From Pseudopithomyces maydicus (Eukaryota > Ascomycota > Dothideomycetes > Pleosporales > Didymosphaeriaceae): 64,000 nt of DNA. This document shows, in pieces, positions 23,130-35,400 of the stretch. The DNA is taken from contig JANTUC010000017.1 of assembly GCA_026873275.1 (NCBI GenBank), positions 310,001 through 374,000 on the forward strand, read 5' to 3'. The notes beneath the pieces are model-generated. The model was not told where the DNA came from, made no database searches, and worked only from the letters and a program-made list of their open reading frames with translations. A program made the position numbers and the translations under genes. Numbering within the stretch: position 1 is the first letter of the stretch; each line of letters opens with the position of its first letter.

Positions 23130-23698
23130 ATGTCGTGGAGCGATATAATCCCCACCATCGCCAACCTCGTTGCTGCCCCATTCCAGGGGGTAAGACTCGA
23201 ATGACCGAGCTCTCTGCCGCCGGCTCTCCCGCAATCGTCCGGTACTACAATCCGCACATTTGCTCAAAGTACCCCAAGACCCTCCGACACCTACCATTCC
23301 GCACTCGACCGATGACACAAGCCGTGTTCGACAGCACTAGGAGCGCGCAGCTCAAAATCGGCTACGAGGAGATTGAGACCATCCTCGCGTCGGAGGCGGG
23401 CGTCCGGTCCCCGTTCGGCTTCCTGTACGTCTGCCACCCGCTGAGCCAATCCGGGATTCGGCGCTTCAACGTCAAGATCTTGAACTCGCTGAAGGCTTGG
23501 ATAACGGAGAAAGATATGTACGTGGGTGAGGACACGCAGCTGAAGATGTTCTTGGAGGCTAGGAAGGAGACGCTGGACTTGGTCACGAAAGAGATATTCA
23601 AGCGGGAGTGTGCACAGGTAAAGGGAGTCGAGGATGCTTGCGAGTGGCCAGAGAGCATCGAGGATGACTGGGAATTTATTGAGGCCGAGGATTTGTAG
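23130..23698 (+). CDS. Small hypothetical protein, unrecognised, 5' structure ambiguous
   Basis: The ATG at 23130 opens MSWSDIIPTIANLVAAPFQG, which stops shortly after if read straight through. Two repairs reach the long frame ending at 23698: an intron 23190-23269 (GTAAGA...AAAG, weak acceptor), or one missing G in the G5 run at 23186-23190. With the intron the protein has about 162 residues. The body contains SAQLKIGYEEIETILASEAG, FLYVCHPLSQSGIRRFNVKI and an acidic end ESIEDDWEFIEAEDL. No domain is recognised. Confidence 0.5.
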
Positions 23699-24239
23699 GA
23701 GAGCGTGGGGAAAGGTATGGCTTGGTAAAGCTTAGGGTAACTTGATGGGAGTTGGAGATGGATAGTTTGACCCCGATAAAGGCGCCTAGTGGATCTTAGG
23801 GTCCACATGGCAGCTAGAGAAGTTAGATGAGGTCTAGCTAGAGTATTAAGTGGACCATACTATAGGATTACACGTTTTGCATTGCCCAATATTGTCGCTA
23901 CAGCCTGACGTGACTTACTACTAGTGTGCCTTGATTCAATGGAAGGCCTATATAGGCGTTGCTGGCTTCTGGAGTGCTGATTAGTTTCTTTTCAAAGAAA
24001 GAATACTTCTAAATGACACGGAAAACACGTAGGCAATAAAAGGGTCGACGTGGCGACAGATGATTTGGAAGCATCGTAGCACTTACGAATACTTGAATGC
24101 TTACCATGTTCCACGTAGCCCAGCATCTTTCTATCCACGATACAACGCAGTCATCAATCCACCTGCTGTTCGTACTTTCGCCGCATTATATAATAAAGTA
24201 TAGAACTCCCAACTCACTCTCATTTACCACCTTACCAAA
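23699..24239. other. Intergenic with TATA-like box
   Basis: About 540 bases, AT-rich. A TATATAA element at 24187-24193 precedes the next ATG by about 47 bp. No gene, RNA or repeat is visible. Confidence 0.45.
24187..24193 (+). promoter_or_regulatory. TATA-like element
   Basis: TATATAA about 47 bp upstream of the ATG at 24240; a short leader (CATTTACCACCTTACCAAA) follows it. Confidence 0.4.
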
Positions 24240-24680
24240 ATGGCTCCTTCGCAAAACACCAAGGACTCCCTCTTCGACCAGAATGCTCCTCTCAGCCTCC
24301 AAACCCTGCCTGCAGAAACCCGCAACCGAATCATACAAGAAGCCATATTCGAAGGCAAGGAAAATATCGCCATCCATATCAACGAGGCCGGTAAGATCGT
24401 CCTGCCCCAAATCATGGTAGTTTCAAGACAAATTTACGAAGAAGCCCACGACTACATCAATGCCGCTTTGAGAGACCAGAACACGATATTCGAGGCCACT
24501 GTAAAGGATGATGACTCAAGGCCTGTTTTCAATGTCTTGTCGCGCATATCTCAACAGACTGGAATCAAGTATGATGATTTAGTGGCGCGCTGTTATGTGA
24601 GCTTCGTCGAGCATCCTAACTCACGCGTCCGTCTGGGAAACCTTGTCCAAAGAATGGTTGGGGTTGATGATATTGCGTAA
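24240..24680 (+). CDS. Small F-box-like/LPAETRNRI-type hypothetical protein
   Basis: A 146-residue single-exon ORF. SLQTLPAETRNRIIQEAIFE near the N-terminus resembles the degenerate F-box-like opening (LPxExRxxIY) of many lineage-expanded fungal proteins, and PQIMVVSRQIYEEAHDYI matches the helix that usually follows. It is short for such proteins and lacks any C-terminal repeat domain. The start context (CCAAAATGGC) is good. Function unknown; the F-box link is by motif resemblance only. Confidence 0.55.
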   Translation: MAPSQNTKDSLFDQNAPLSLQTLPAETRNRIIQEAIFEGKENIAIHINEAGKIVLPQIMVVSRQIYEEAHDYINAALRDQNTIFEATVKDDDSRPVFNVLSRISQQTGIKYDDLVARCYVSFVEHPNSRVRLGNLVQRMVGVDDIA

Positions 24681-25009
24681 GAGGAATGTGTTGGATATGG
24701 CGATGGATACGTGGCACAAGCAGTGTAGACGTTTATGTAGGAGGTTGAGTTCATATTGGTGAATTGTTGAATTGGCTATTTTAAAACAACCGCAATCCGC
24801 ATCCTATCTCGCATGATGTTTCGTTTTGAAGCTGCTTCTGGCTATCATTTATTTATCGTGGCTCTAATCCGAGATCGTATCCTGAGGCAAGAAGATAAAT
24901 CCAACGACGAAGTATTCAAGTTATTTTTCACCCACAGTAAACCATAATACCTGAATGATGCTATGAGAATATCTCATATGTAAAGAAGAAAACAAACAAC
25001 ATAGTGAGC
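24681..25009. other. Intergenic, convergent 3' flanks
   Basis: About 330 AT-rich bases between two convergent genes; nothing else is seen. Confidence 0.45.
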
Positions 25010-25630
25010 TCATGATTCGATCCCCCGTGCAAGCGCATCAACCAACTGCTCTTTTGTCACCTTATTCCAATGCTTATATTCACCCCCGTTTGACCAATCA
25101 GGCCCATACGAACTCGCCTTGGACTCTTCCCCAGGCCAAACCCTAGTGTAAGTCGCCTCATCCACGTACATCGCCTTGCCAGTACGCCCCAGACGATCAG
25201 GAATCACCACCCATGGACGCCCAATGCAATGCGCGCACACGAGGGAGAACTCGCGGAACCCACAGCAAAACCGCGCGAATCTAAATTTCTCAAGATCACT
25301 CTCGGTGGCATCGTATAGCCTCTCAACTTCGGGTTTCAGCTCGTATTGTTGAAGGCGCAGATTGAAAGGCGCTCTTCGCTGTTGGCACCGATATCCTATG
25401 TCCATCCAGATCTGGGCTAGGACATTGAGGTTGCCGCTACCTTGGTAGGCTTCGTGGTGGACGAGACGCTCGCCTGTTGTGGATAGGGAGCTGGTGAGGC
25501 CTGGGACAAGCTCTGCGAGTATGGTGATGGCGTCTTTGTAATCGATTTTGTTGAGCTCGGAAATGCGGTCTGAGAGGGAGCCCAGTTGCCTTTTCTCGGG
25601 AGGACTTGCGCGCGAGGACATGCGACCCAT
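25010..25630 (-). CDS. Hypothetical protein, 206 residues, unrecognised
   Basis: A single-exon ORF starting MGRMSSRASPPEKRQ (a second Met at position 4 is possible). It looks mostly helical (LGSLSDRISELNKIDYKDAI, EVERLYDATESDLEKFRFAR). A Cys-rich patch, FCCGFREFSLVCAHC, could bind metal, and a Trp-rich C-terminal part follows (PDWSNGGEYKHWNKVTKEQL). No domain is recognised. Confidence 0.5.
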   Translation of the reverse strand: MGRMSSRASPPEKRQLGSLSDRISELNKIDYKDAITILAELVPGLTSSLSTTGERLVHHEAYQGSGNLNVLAQIWMDIGYRCQQRRAPFNLRLQQYELKPEVERLYDATESDLEKFRFARFCCGFREFSLVCAHCIGRPWVVIPDRLGRTGKAMYVDEATYTRVWPGEESKASSYGPDWSNGGEYKHWNKVTKEQLVDALARGIES

Positions 25631-26031
25631 TTTGTGGATACTAGTAGTGGGGTGAGAAATCAGATGAATGCAGAGGGATATCTTTTGAGGGAATATAAAA
25701 ATGAAAGCCTCGTTGTGGAGATATACATATGTATTGTGTCCCGAAGGCAGCAGTTGACGTTGAGGCGGTGCAGGACCTGCGCCACATGTGCAGGTTTAGG
25801 TTACCATGCCATCTACCTATGCGAGGACCGAACTCTTGATGGGGGACGTGCACACTCATCCGATACAATAGTTTAACCCAACTGACCTCACGTAATCACA
25901 CATGAAGATTTCTATATCATATCAACTCACACCCTATATATCCTAATCGTATAAAACTTACACCCTATAATACCTCCCCTGCCATGTAACACAAAATTGT
26001 TAAATTACAAAAAATGCTGAATCTGTGTTCG
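25631..26031. other. Intergenic, AT-rich
   Basis: About 400 bases before a degenerate repeat block. The motif acaccctata recurs (for example near 25928 and 25962). No gene is supported. Confidence 0.45.
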
Positions 26032-26896
26032 ATAGTATCAGGTCAGGTATACGCTAGGCCAGGGATTGTATCAGGTGAGCTAAATTATTGTATCGCATGA
26101 GCTAGGTAGATTATTGTATAGCATGAGCTAAATCATTGTATCGCATGAGCTGCGAGGATCGACATTTAGCGCTTATTTGAAGAGTGGAACTATCAACAAC
26201 ATTGAACACACTTGTCACCTTTCAATATTCATGATTTAGGCAGCGGCATGGCATTGAGACTTCCTAATTTGCTACGTCGAGTTGAAGTCGCATTGTTAGG
26301 TCGATGAACGCGCCATGAAGACTAATCGTATGTCTTTACATACCAGTACTACTTTCATCGTACTGTACTTTGTCACTGCGATCCCGTTTATCGCCGTGAC
26401 TAACACGACCAAAAATAACCTAGATAGCCTGCACGCATAAAGCATGCTATATCGGCAATTTAAGCCTAACAAATCAACCCCGCTATATAAGTATAAAAAA
26501 AGTGCTGAAGAGAGCAATGAAGTCTTATAGTATCAGGTCAGGTAAGTATACGCTAGACAGGGGATTGTATCAGGTGAGCTAAATCATTGTATCGCACGAG
26601 CTGCGTCCTCAAGCGAGGACCGACTTTTAGCGCTTATTAGAAGAGCGGAATCAAAAATTATCAATAACATTGAATACACTTGTCATCTTACAATATTCAG
26701 TGCTTTAGGCAGCGGCATGAGTGTTGAGACGAATTGCTTTGCTACGCCCAGTAGATAAAGTATGCCTAGATAGCCTGCACGCACAAAGCATGGTACACCA
26801 GCAAATCGAACCTAACGGATCAACCGCACCACATAAGCACATAAAAAAAGTGCTGAAGAGAGACGGGAAGATGATGACGAGAGCAATAAAGCCTTA
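26032..26896. repeat. Degenerate tandem duplication (two ~370-495 bp copies), RIP-like
   Basis: Copy A spans about 26032-26526 and copy B about 26527-26896. They share the opening atagtatcaggtcagg, the minisatellite-like attgtatcgcatgagct units (about four in A, two in B), ttaggcagcggcat, cctagatagcctgcacgca and aaaaaaagtgctgaagagag. Copy A carries roughly 120 extra bases in the middle. Many differences are CA to TA (for example cgcac/cgcat, tacacc/tatatc, cacataagcaca/tatataagtata), the signature of repeat-induced point mutation, with copy A more AT-rich. No coding capacity remains. Confidence 0.7.
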
Positions 26897-29002
26897 GCGT
26901 GAACGACGATGTCAACGCGATGCGACCGGTGAATGTGCCAGCAAAGCGCTGAATAACACACTTGCTCTTACGACAGAATGCTGATTACTCTCCTGGACAC
27001 CTTTAACCACCACTGGTGTTGCTGATACTTATGTAAAAGCGATGCTTACAGTAGAACTCCCAAGCCACTAAGACGAAGCAGCTCAGGGGTCATACTTAGT
27101 CCTTACGAACATTCGGCAAGGGCATTTCACATGCACGAACGGAATCCGGGCTTACTTACAGGATTCGCCTGTCGTAAGAGGGTAAAAGGGGGAGAAATCT
27201 CGCAAAGTGGACGGATTTCCAATGCACCATTTGACCGCGTCGTACGACATCATCCAAAGTCTCTATATGTAGAAGAACGAGACGACGTTTGGGGGTCTAA
27301 ACGCGGGGGCCATGAGCTTCATTGTTCAGGGTCTGCACATGGGTGCACACGCGGGCGTTATAACCGGCACGTGATTTGACGCAGGGCGCTCGAGCGCGGC
27401 AAAATGGGTAGGCAGCAGGATCATGGCCGAAACTCATCCATCCATTGCAGCGGCACAGCTCTCCATTATTGAACGCGTACTCTCCGCCAGGGAGCATCGG
27501 CGATCACGCCAGACGTGCACCTAAACGGGACACGAAACACGATCTGGGGGCCAGCAGGCTGCCAACGGCGCATACATACGCACACTTTACAGTATACGCT
27601 GCGGTTACATCATGTCGTCCCGAGGGACGTGCGTAAAGGCAGGCAAACTAGGCATGCGCGGAGTAGGGGGTTTTCCCAGGGAGGCAGTAGTGTACCGAGA
27701 GCACAACGCGGGCGATGCCCAAACTCTGGAAAGTGGAGTGGGTTGAGGGATTACTTGGCCCAAAGGCCCACGGGCAAGTGTGCCACTAGCTGGGTGGCGG
27801 CGTTCCCGCGACGTGTGCACATGTGTCCACCAGCCTCGAAACGTGCCCGTTTCCACCGGCGGGATCCCACCTGCTGGAGCGGGCGGGCAAGTAACGCAGG
27901 TGTCTGCATGCGGCCGAGTAGAGAGCAGAGCAGAGCAAGGGAGGTGATGTGAAACCGGATGACATAAATTGCTTCCTTCCCGCTGTCTGCCGTACGCATA
28001 CCCGCATTGCAGTGATACTCCCTGTGCAGCTGGAGAGAGGGATTTTTTTTTCTTGGAGATGCACTGTGAAATGATTTTGTCTTGCGTCGCACAGCTTTCC
28101 GGTGACGATGCGAGCTGTAATGATGTGAGTCGGTAGCGTTGCAGATGGTTGAGTGCCAGCCGGTGGATGCATGCAGACGATGGTGAGAACTGTAAGCAGG
28201 CAGCCTTCATGCTGTACGTACGTACGTACAGTAGGTACATGTGCAGCACTGCAGAGCCCTCAGTCTACCGTCTGCCAGCGATATGACGACCATGGAGCCT
28301 GGCGCGGTCGCAATCCCAAACACGCTCCGCGCTCGCTTGCATGTCACTGAGGGGGCGGAGCACCATGTCGCAGGGGCGGATCCGGGTGTTAATTTAGTGG
28401 CGTTGAATCAGCGGGCGATCTTCTATCGGCCGCCCTGGGATTGCCCAGCCGGTGCCGTTGCTTATTGGAAGGCCAAGCGATTTTTTGCATGTCCGTCACC
28501 CCATGCCGCATGCCGTTAGGAGACTGCCAGCTGCACTGCCCAAGCGAGAAAAGGCCCGACGCCGAACGAAGTGATGCGGGATTACTACCCAGGGCTGGAC
28601 GATGCCTGATTTCACCGTGCTACTGAGTGCCTCGAGGGACCCGTCCATGTCCATGGGGGGATGGATGCCTTGTGTCGCCGTGAGGGTGCGGGTCGATGCG
28701 AACGGACGGTCAAGACCATGGCGCCGCAAGAAGCAAACAATGCCGCATGGGTATTTCTAGAAGGCCAGCCAGAAGGGCCCGTCGCAAACAAGCATTACGC
28801 TGGTCCCCTTCTACGGCTGTACCATTAGCTAGCACGGTCTCCCTCGCCAGTTAAGGGGCACTGCTGCAACTAAAATTGGACACTGGCCCTACTCCACCTG
28901 CGGCTGCGTTCAACCTCCGCTTTGTCCTCTCTCTTTCCTTCATGGTTCGAGGGCTCAGGTAAAAGCTCCATTGCTCCAACTTTCCACCACACCGCCGCCA
29001 CC
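26897..29002. other. Long gene-free region upstream of the glycosyltransferase
   Basis: About 2.1 kb. Several overlapping ORFs exist on both strands (for example 27605-28249 minus) but their composition and lack of motifs argue against coding. A palindromic tgtacgtacgtacgtaca lies near 28214. The GC content is higher than in the repeat block. The last part must hold the glycosyltransferase promoter and leader. Confidence 0.45.
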
Positions 29003-30750
29003 ATGTTGCTCCGACAGGCGCACTTCACGACCATCACCGTCGTGTGCATTCCCGTCATTTTCGCCATCTTCGTCTTTGTATCATATTTCCACGATGGCAC
29101 CCTTAACGTGCTGCCGTCGCACCTCTCGTTAAGACCGTCCCACGACGACAAGCCAGCCGCTCAGAAGAACCCGTCACACTCCTCCACATCACTGTCGGCG
29201 CCTGCAGCAACCCCGCACACCAACATTGAGAACGAGGAAGCGCCACCGCAGCACATCGGCTCGCCTTCGACCTCCGGGCAGCAGGGCTCCAGCCAGCAGA
29301 GCTCCAACCAGCAGATCTTCCCGCAGAATGACTGGCTCCCAGCACGACCCATCGACCCCATCTGCGCAAACCTCCCCGATCTCTCCAAGGTCCTGCTCAT
29401 CATCAAGACGGGCGCCAGCGAGACCTATGACCGCCTCCCCACCCAATTCATGACCATGACCCGGTGCTTGCCCGACTTCCTCGTCTTCTCCGACATGGAG
29501 GAGTCGTTGATGGGATACCGCGTATATGACATCCTCCAGGACACGGTCAAGGATGCCAAGGACGGCAACGGCGACTTCAACCTCTACCGCCGTCAGCAAG
29601 AATGCCTCGTCGACCAGAAGAGCTGCCAGAAATGGAGCAATGCCGGCGGCGAGGCGTGGAACCTCGACAAGTACAAGAACATTCGCCAATCCGACGTGAC
29701 GTACCGAATGCGTCCCAACTACGAATGGTACATCCACATCGACGCCGACACGTACATCCACTGGCCGAACATGATCCAGATGCTCAGCGCTTTTGATCCG
29801 AATAAGGACCACTTCTTCGGTAGCTTCGAGCCCTCGCAGTACGGCGACTTCAACCACGGCGGCAGCGGATACATCCTGTCGCAGTCTGCGATGAAGAAGT
29901 TCCAGGCCAACTCGTCGGTCGAGCACTACGACCGCGAAGCGCGCAACATCTGCTGCGGTGACATGCTCATGACCATCGCCGTCAGGGAGACCATCGGCCT
30001 CGGCAACACCAACCTGGTAAGTTTTGCAACCCCCTCCTCGTGCCCCGTGTGACGACCCTGAGCACCGGAGGCTCAACACTTTGCCACTCACCCGCCTACC
30101 CGCCATGTCGGTTTCCAACGCCCGCTAACCCCGCCACGCAGTTCCCGACCATCAACGGCCGCAAGCCCTTCACGCTGCCCTTTGGCCCCCGCCAGTGGTG
30201 CGAGCCCATCGCGACCCTCCACAAGCTCAACAGCGAGGAGGTCGCCAGCATGTGGCAATACGAGCAGCAGCGCATCGCGAACGCCACCGACGGGAAGCCC
30301 GCCCCGCTCCTCATCCGCGACCTCTACTACCAGTGGTTCGCGCCACGCCTCGTCCCCAAGCTCGAGGACTGGGACAACATGTACGACGACTACCTCAACA
30401 ACGTGTGGTACTACATCGACTTTGACGACAAGGCCAAGGACTGGGAGAACTTCCACGACCAAAAGTACGTGTGGCACAGGCGCAAGCCAGAGGACCAGAA
30501 GCACGCCGAGGAGAAGAAGGCGCACAAGTCGTTTGACAACTGCAAGAAGGCGTGCGACGTCGTGGATGACTGTCTGCAGTTCAGGTGGCAGGACGACGCG
30601 TGCGCCATGTCGAAGAACTTCCGCCTCGGGAACCCGATGGAGAAGGTGGAGAAGGAGAAGGAGCGCTGGATGAGCGGGTGGGCCGTCGATAAGATCAACA
30701 AGTGGATCGAGGACCAGGGCGACTGCAAGGTCAAGTTCCCGAGTGCGTAG
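29003..30750 (+). CDS. Fungal GT31-like (Fringe/C1GALT-like) type II glycosyltransferase with C-terminal PAN-like Cys motif
   Basis: Exons 29003-30016 and 30142-30750 (intron 125 nt, GTAAGT...GCTAACC...GCAG) give 540 residues. A short N-terminal tail and one membrane segment (about residues 10-29, VCIPVIFAIFVFVSYF) predict a type II Golgi/ER membrane enzyme. A Ser/Gln-rich stem follows, then the catalytic domain with YIHIDADTYIHWP holding the DxD metal/sugar-nucleotide motif at 247-249, then FNHGGSGYILSQSA and CCGDMLM as in Fringe-like transferases. The C-terminal CKKACDVVDDCLQFRW/CAMS cysteines resemble a PAN/Apple module. The start is in a strong context (GCCACCATGT). Substrate unknown; cell-wall or glycoprotein glycosylation is the likely setting. 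Confidence 0.83.
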
Positions 30751-31383
30751 ACGCGGTCGCGGAATAGCGCAGCACGACGGAACAGCAGCGTAGCAGGGTA
30801 GGCGCGTAGCGGAAGGTGCATCCCTTTCGCAGCGCATACCGCGTTGCCTTCCAACATCCCACACATTTACGACCGGCACGGCCACGGCACGGAAACATCT
30901 CAGTTCACTTCAGTTCACCAGCCGCGGGGCACCGCAGCACAGCACAGGACAGCACAGGACAGGACAGTCCACCCCAGTGCCGTGTGCAACGCACCACCCA
31001 CCCACCCAACCCGCACCCGGCCCCCGTCCGTCCGCCCCCCAATTTCTTGTATCCCACATTTTTAATCACCGGGCGCGCACCCGCATGCGAGGCGTACACA
31101 CATACATCCTTACGTACGCCCGCCGCCGCGCCCTGTCCCCGGCCCTCTGTATGTACAACAGGCGTACCATACCATACGTACCGTATCATATCATCATATC
31201 ATATGTATTTCCCCCGATTTTGGAGCGTTCATGTATGTTTTTGACTACTTGGTCAGTCAGTCAGTCTGGTGGGCGGGATCTTTTTTTTTGTACCTTCCAT
31301 AGATAGATTGGAGTGGAGTGGAGTGCATTTGGATGGGATGGAACGGGAATGGAAAGGGAATGGAGTGCATAAATAAAAACAAT

Positions 31384-31418
31384 TACCTACCTACCTACCT
31401 ACCTACCTACCTACTTAC
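31384..31418. repeat. (CCTA)n microsatellite
   Basis: A run of about eight CCTA units (tacctacctacctaccta...), with a shorter repeat of the same unit just downstream near 31429-31438. Confidence 0.8.
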
Positions 31419-32396
31419 TATCTACATTACCTACCTACATAGACGGCGGTTCTTGTATATTTTTTGAAAATGATGAAAAATATGAACATTCCAAATTGGA
31501 AATCACGCATGACAGTGGTGATGACAGATGACAGTGATACCAGATGAAAGGAAAAATAAAAATAAAAAAACAACACTACGTCTGTTTAACCTCGCGCTAC
31601 GCGCCATGGCACTCATAGCGTTTCCATTTATATCATTCTTGGAACCTCGTGGCGATCGTCGGCTCGTTGACGTGCATACGCTGCCGTTGAGCCGTTGATG
31701 CTTGCTTTGCTTGAGTGCGTGCTTGTCCGTCCCGTCTGCTTCCTTGCCGGTGCCGTGCGGGCCCTGTGGATGATCCCATTTACGTGATGTCGCGCGAGAA
31801 AAGGAGGGGAACATATGGGGATGGGACATGTAGATTGGGTGGCGGCTGCCAGGGTGTGGACCTTGCGTTGCTTAGATGGTGGGGAGATGGGTAGGGGAGA
31901 CGGGTAGGTCGGATGCATAGTGTCTGGGTGCGGTGCCGAGGGGGAGGGGAGAACGTAGCGTTTGGTGGACGGGATTGAGCGAGCACGAATTTCATATGTA
32001 CGTTTGACATATTTTGTGTGCACCTGGTATAGCTTGTGTATATCTACCCTGTTCGTCTTTCCATAACCGCGTACACACTGCGGACGTTCTGTGAAAAGAT
32101 GATCTCGATTGAAGTAGCAATGCACACGTGTACCATGAATGAGTAACCATGCACACCCGTAGCAGCCATGCAACTCCTCCTCCTCCAGACGCAGGCGCAC
32201 AAACAGGCGCTCTGCTCTGCTGCACCTCGTTGCCTCTCCGCCCAAAAAACTTGACGAGGTATCAACCAATGACCGTCGGGAAACCAAAACCAACAGGAAG
32301 GAAAGAGAAGGAAAACGCTTGTCAAAGTCAAGAGCATAGAGATCCCCATGCCACAAGATCGACCTGACCACACCCCGAGGAAAAGAAAGTAAACGC

Positions 32397-32437
32397 CCAT
32401 CATCATCATCATCATCACCACCACCATCACCACCACC
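32397..32437. repeat. (CAT)n/(CAC)n microsatellite
   Basis: About seven CAT units run into CAC-rich triplets, roughly 60 bp beyond the stop codon of the minus-strand chromodomain gene, so probably in its 3' UTR. Confidence 0.75.
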
Positions 32438-32495
32438 TCAACCTAACCGACCATCTCTTTTCTTTGCATCCGTATGCCTCGCAGTACGCACCCAT

Positions 32496-35400
32496 CTACC
32501 CCTGCTCATTCCTCAAATTCGCCACCCTATCCTTCCCATTCCCCGGCATCGGACTCGACGCCCTACTCCCTGGCCTTGGCGTCCTCGCGCCCACACTCGC
32601 GGCCCTCGTCCCAGCCCCCACACCCCGCGTCGTCCTCACCTGATCCTTCTCCGCCTTCGCCTTCCTGTCCTCCTGCGCCTTGACCTGCAGCTGCTTGGTC
32701 AGTATAGTAACCTGGCTGCGCAGGTTCTCGTTCTGCGTGAGGAAGTGCTGGTGCTGGCGGCGGAAGTGTTCCTGGGCCAGGGGCTGGGCTTTCTCCACGC
32801 GCTTGAGGCGGGCGTTTTCCGACTCGAGGGCCTTGTTCTCTTCGCGGAGGGTGGAGGCTTCGCTGGATTGCTCGCGGAGGCGGTCGTTGACGTAGTTGAG
32901 GAGGCCCTCGGAGCTCTTCTTGCTGTCTGCGGCGTCCTTGACGGATTTGGCTTGCTGGGCGATTTCCTCTTTTAGGGAGGCAATCTCGGCGTTTTTCGCT
33001 GCGATGGTGGCGATTTTGGCGTCGTCGGAGAGGGCGTTGAGGGATTGGTGCTCTTTGAGTTGGGCTCTCAGCTCGACGTTATCGGCTGTGCGCGTGTTGA
33101 GTTGGTCGCGAAGTTTCAGGTTGCGTTCCTCGCTGTCGGCGAGCTTCTTTTCGGCCGCCTCTTTCTCATCCTTGAGCAGCCTATGGGTTCTAGTCATCTC
33201 CTCGTATGTGAACTGGCGCTGTTTCCAGTCCTCCAGCTCTGCCCAGAGGCGTCTATTCTCTTGCTTCAGCAAGTTGAGCCTTCGCTCGATCGATTGCGAT
33301 GCTCCCGACGTGGAATCACTAACGTGGCTAGTGTTGGTCTGCGCAGACTGCTGTGGAGTGAACCGCATCCTCTTTGCAGGATCATCACTATTACCATCCT
33401 GTAGCAAAGGTCGCTTTCCAGCCGCAATCGAGCCGAGAAGAGGCGATCCCAAGTTGGCGGTCTCCAGTGGCTGTTGCGACGATTGGTACTCGACGATATC
33501 TTTGATGTTGCCCAGTGCAGGAAGGGGCCACTCGGATAGCGGAGGCTCCTCCTCTGATGGGAGAAGATATTGCAGGGTCTGCTCGGCAAATCCTACTTCA
33601 TACGATTTAGGTGGAACATAGTTCACCGCATGACCGATTTCATGATTGTTCGTCCATTGTGAGAGTGTAGCGACAGTCGTACGTAACTTTCCCTTCGTGC
33701 TGATCTTATTGGATAGATAGAGATCGAGATGACCGATGGTTCGTGGTATGACCAAGTGGAGAAGTGGGACTTGTTCGAAGCCGGACTTGATACCCCAAGG
33801 TCTACTGCGAATCTGGATGGCATCTGGCTTGCCGTCCAAGCAGACAATCAGCTGTGCTTCGCGCAGAATCATATTAGAAGTGCTGGACAGGATGGTTATT
33901 TTCAACAAATTCTTATCTTTTCCGAGTCCTTCGTCTGCAACATGCGACCTGTCAGTTACAGGGGACTCGAAACTGAAGTGAGCCCCTCGAAGAAATGACT
34001 CTACAATGTTGAAGAACCGGACATTGTCCTCTCGCTCGATCAAGAGAATAATGTGCAGATTCCGATCTTGTAGCTTGGACAAGAGTGCCTTGAGGAACTT
34101 GAACTTGATTGAGAAATCGTAACTCCATTGGGCGAGGTGCTCGTCCTTCTCTTGTTGCACATCCGTAGGCTGCGGGGTTGTATTCCCACCCCATATCAGA
34201 TCAACGTGCGTCTCAACAGCTCGAAGCTTGTAGAAGGCTGTCTCAATGTTCTGCTGGGCCTTTGATGGGTTCTGCGCGAACGATTCAAACTCCTTGATAA
34301 GATCCTTGCAGATGTCTCGATACGCATCCGCCTGTCGGCCATGGAAAGGTAGCGGGACGATGTACTCGCTTCCTTGTAGCTGCAAGTCGTCGTTTAGGAA
34401 GCTCTCATCCTCGTCATCGTCATCGCCGCTGTACTGCGCCTCATCCATATCCACATCTTCTGAAACGCGCGACATATCTTGAGGAGCTCGTCCGATAGAC
34501 AATGCTTCGAAACCGCGGCTATTTGCTTGATCATGCAACACCGGAGGCACGGGATCGGGCACAGAAGTAGCCACCGTTCTCAGGGATGTCGGCACCGGAG
34601 GGATGGTGGCATGGTTGGGGATGGTGGACGGCGAGCGGGTTCCGGCTTCACTTATAGCTTGTACAGACTGGTGCTCCAAGCCCCGCGCTGCATGTGCCGC
34701 TTGCTCTTCAAGACCGGGCGTTCTCTCTAAAGCTGCCGACCGGCTGCGTTCGCGTTCGCTTTCCCTCAATTGCCGCTCACGTTGCTTCTCCAGTTCGCGT
34801 TTCTTTGCACTGGCTGCGGCTTGCTCCTCTGCTTGTGCCATGAACGTTGCCATGATCTCTTCCGCCATAGCGGATTTTCGCTCGCCACTGCTCATAGGTG
34901 TTTTTAATAAGCTTAGGGGCGTACGAGGTCTGGATGGAGCGTGTGTATAGGCGTCGACAGTTCCTATTGACTGCTTTGGTGGCTGCAGTGTCGGGGATGT
35001 GTGTTTGGCGAGGCTACCAGAAGGCCCCGGGGAATTTTGAGAGGAATCGTGACGTGAACCGGAGCGCACGAGAGTAGAGTGTTGTGCAGGAACAGATTCA
35101 AGCTCTTCTGGATGTTCCTGTGTAGTATTGTAACTAAAGACACTGGAAACCACTTGCGCGTGCTGCTCAGTGGAGAAAGAAGGGCTTGAGTGATCGATGT
35201 TCAATCCAGACCAACTATGAGATTCGGGTCTTGCAGCGGAATGTGCTGGCTGTTCGATTGAGCACACCGCTGAGACGTCCTCGCGAGACCACGATTCTGG
35301 TTGTGGCAAAGAAGCTTCGATGGTGCTTGCAAGTGTGGATTGTCTTCCGCTGTCCGCCTGTAAACCCTGCTGTCGCTCACCCTGTTGTCGCTCGTCTAGG

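Larger units (their letters stand above)
30751..32495. other. Intergenic, convergent 3' flanks, with several microsatellites
   Basis: About 1.75 kb. It includes agcacaggac repeats near 30940-30965, a (CCTA)n tract at 31384-31418 and a (CAT/CAC)n tract at 32397-32437 next to the 3' end of the chromodomain gene. A 247-codon minus ORF (31628-32371) is judged non-coding. Confidence 0.5.

Noticed and set aside
29189..30118. A 309-codon minus-strand ORF
   Set aside because: Antisense shadow of the glycosyltransferase; leucine/valine-rich from complement codons, without motifs.
30088..30885. A 265-codon minus-strand ORF
   Set aside because: Antisense to the second glycosyltransferase exon; same shadow composition.
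31628..32371. A 247-codon minus-strand ORF
   Set aside because: It lies among microsatellites between convergent genes and has no recognisable motif or plausible intron signals.
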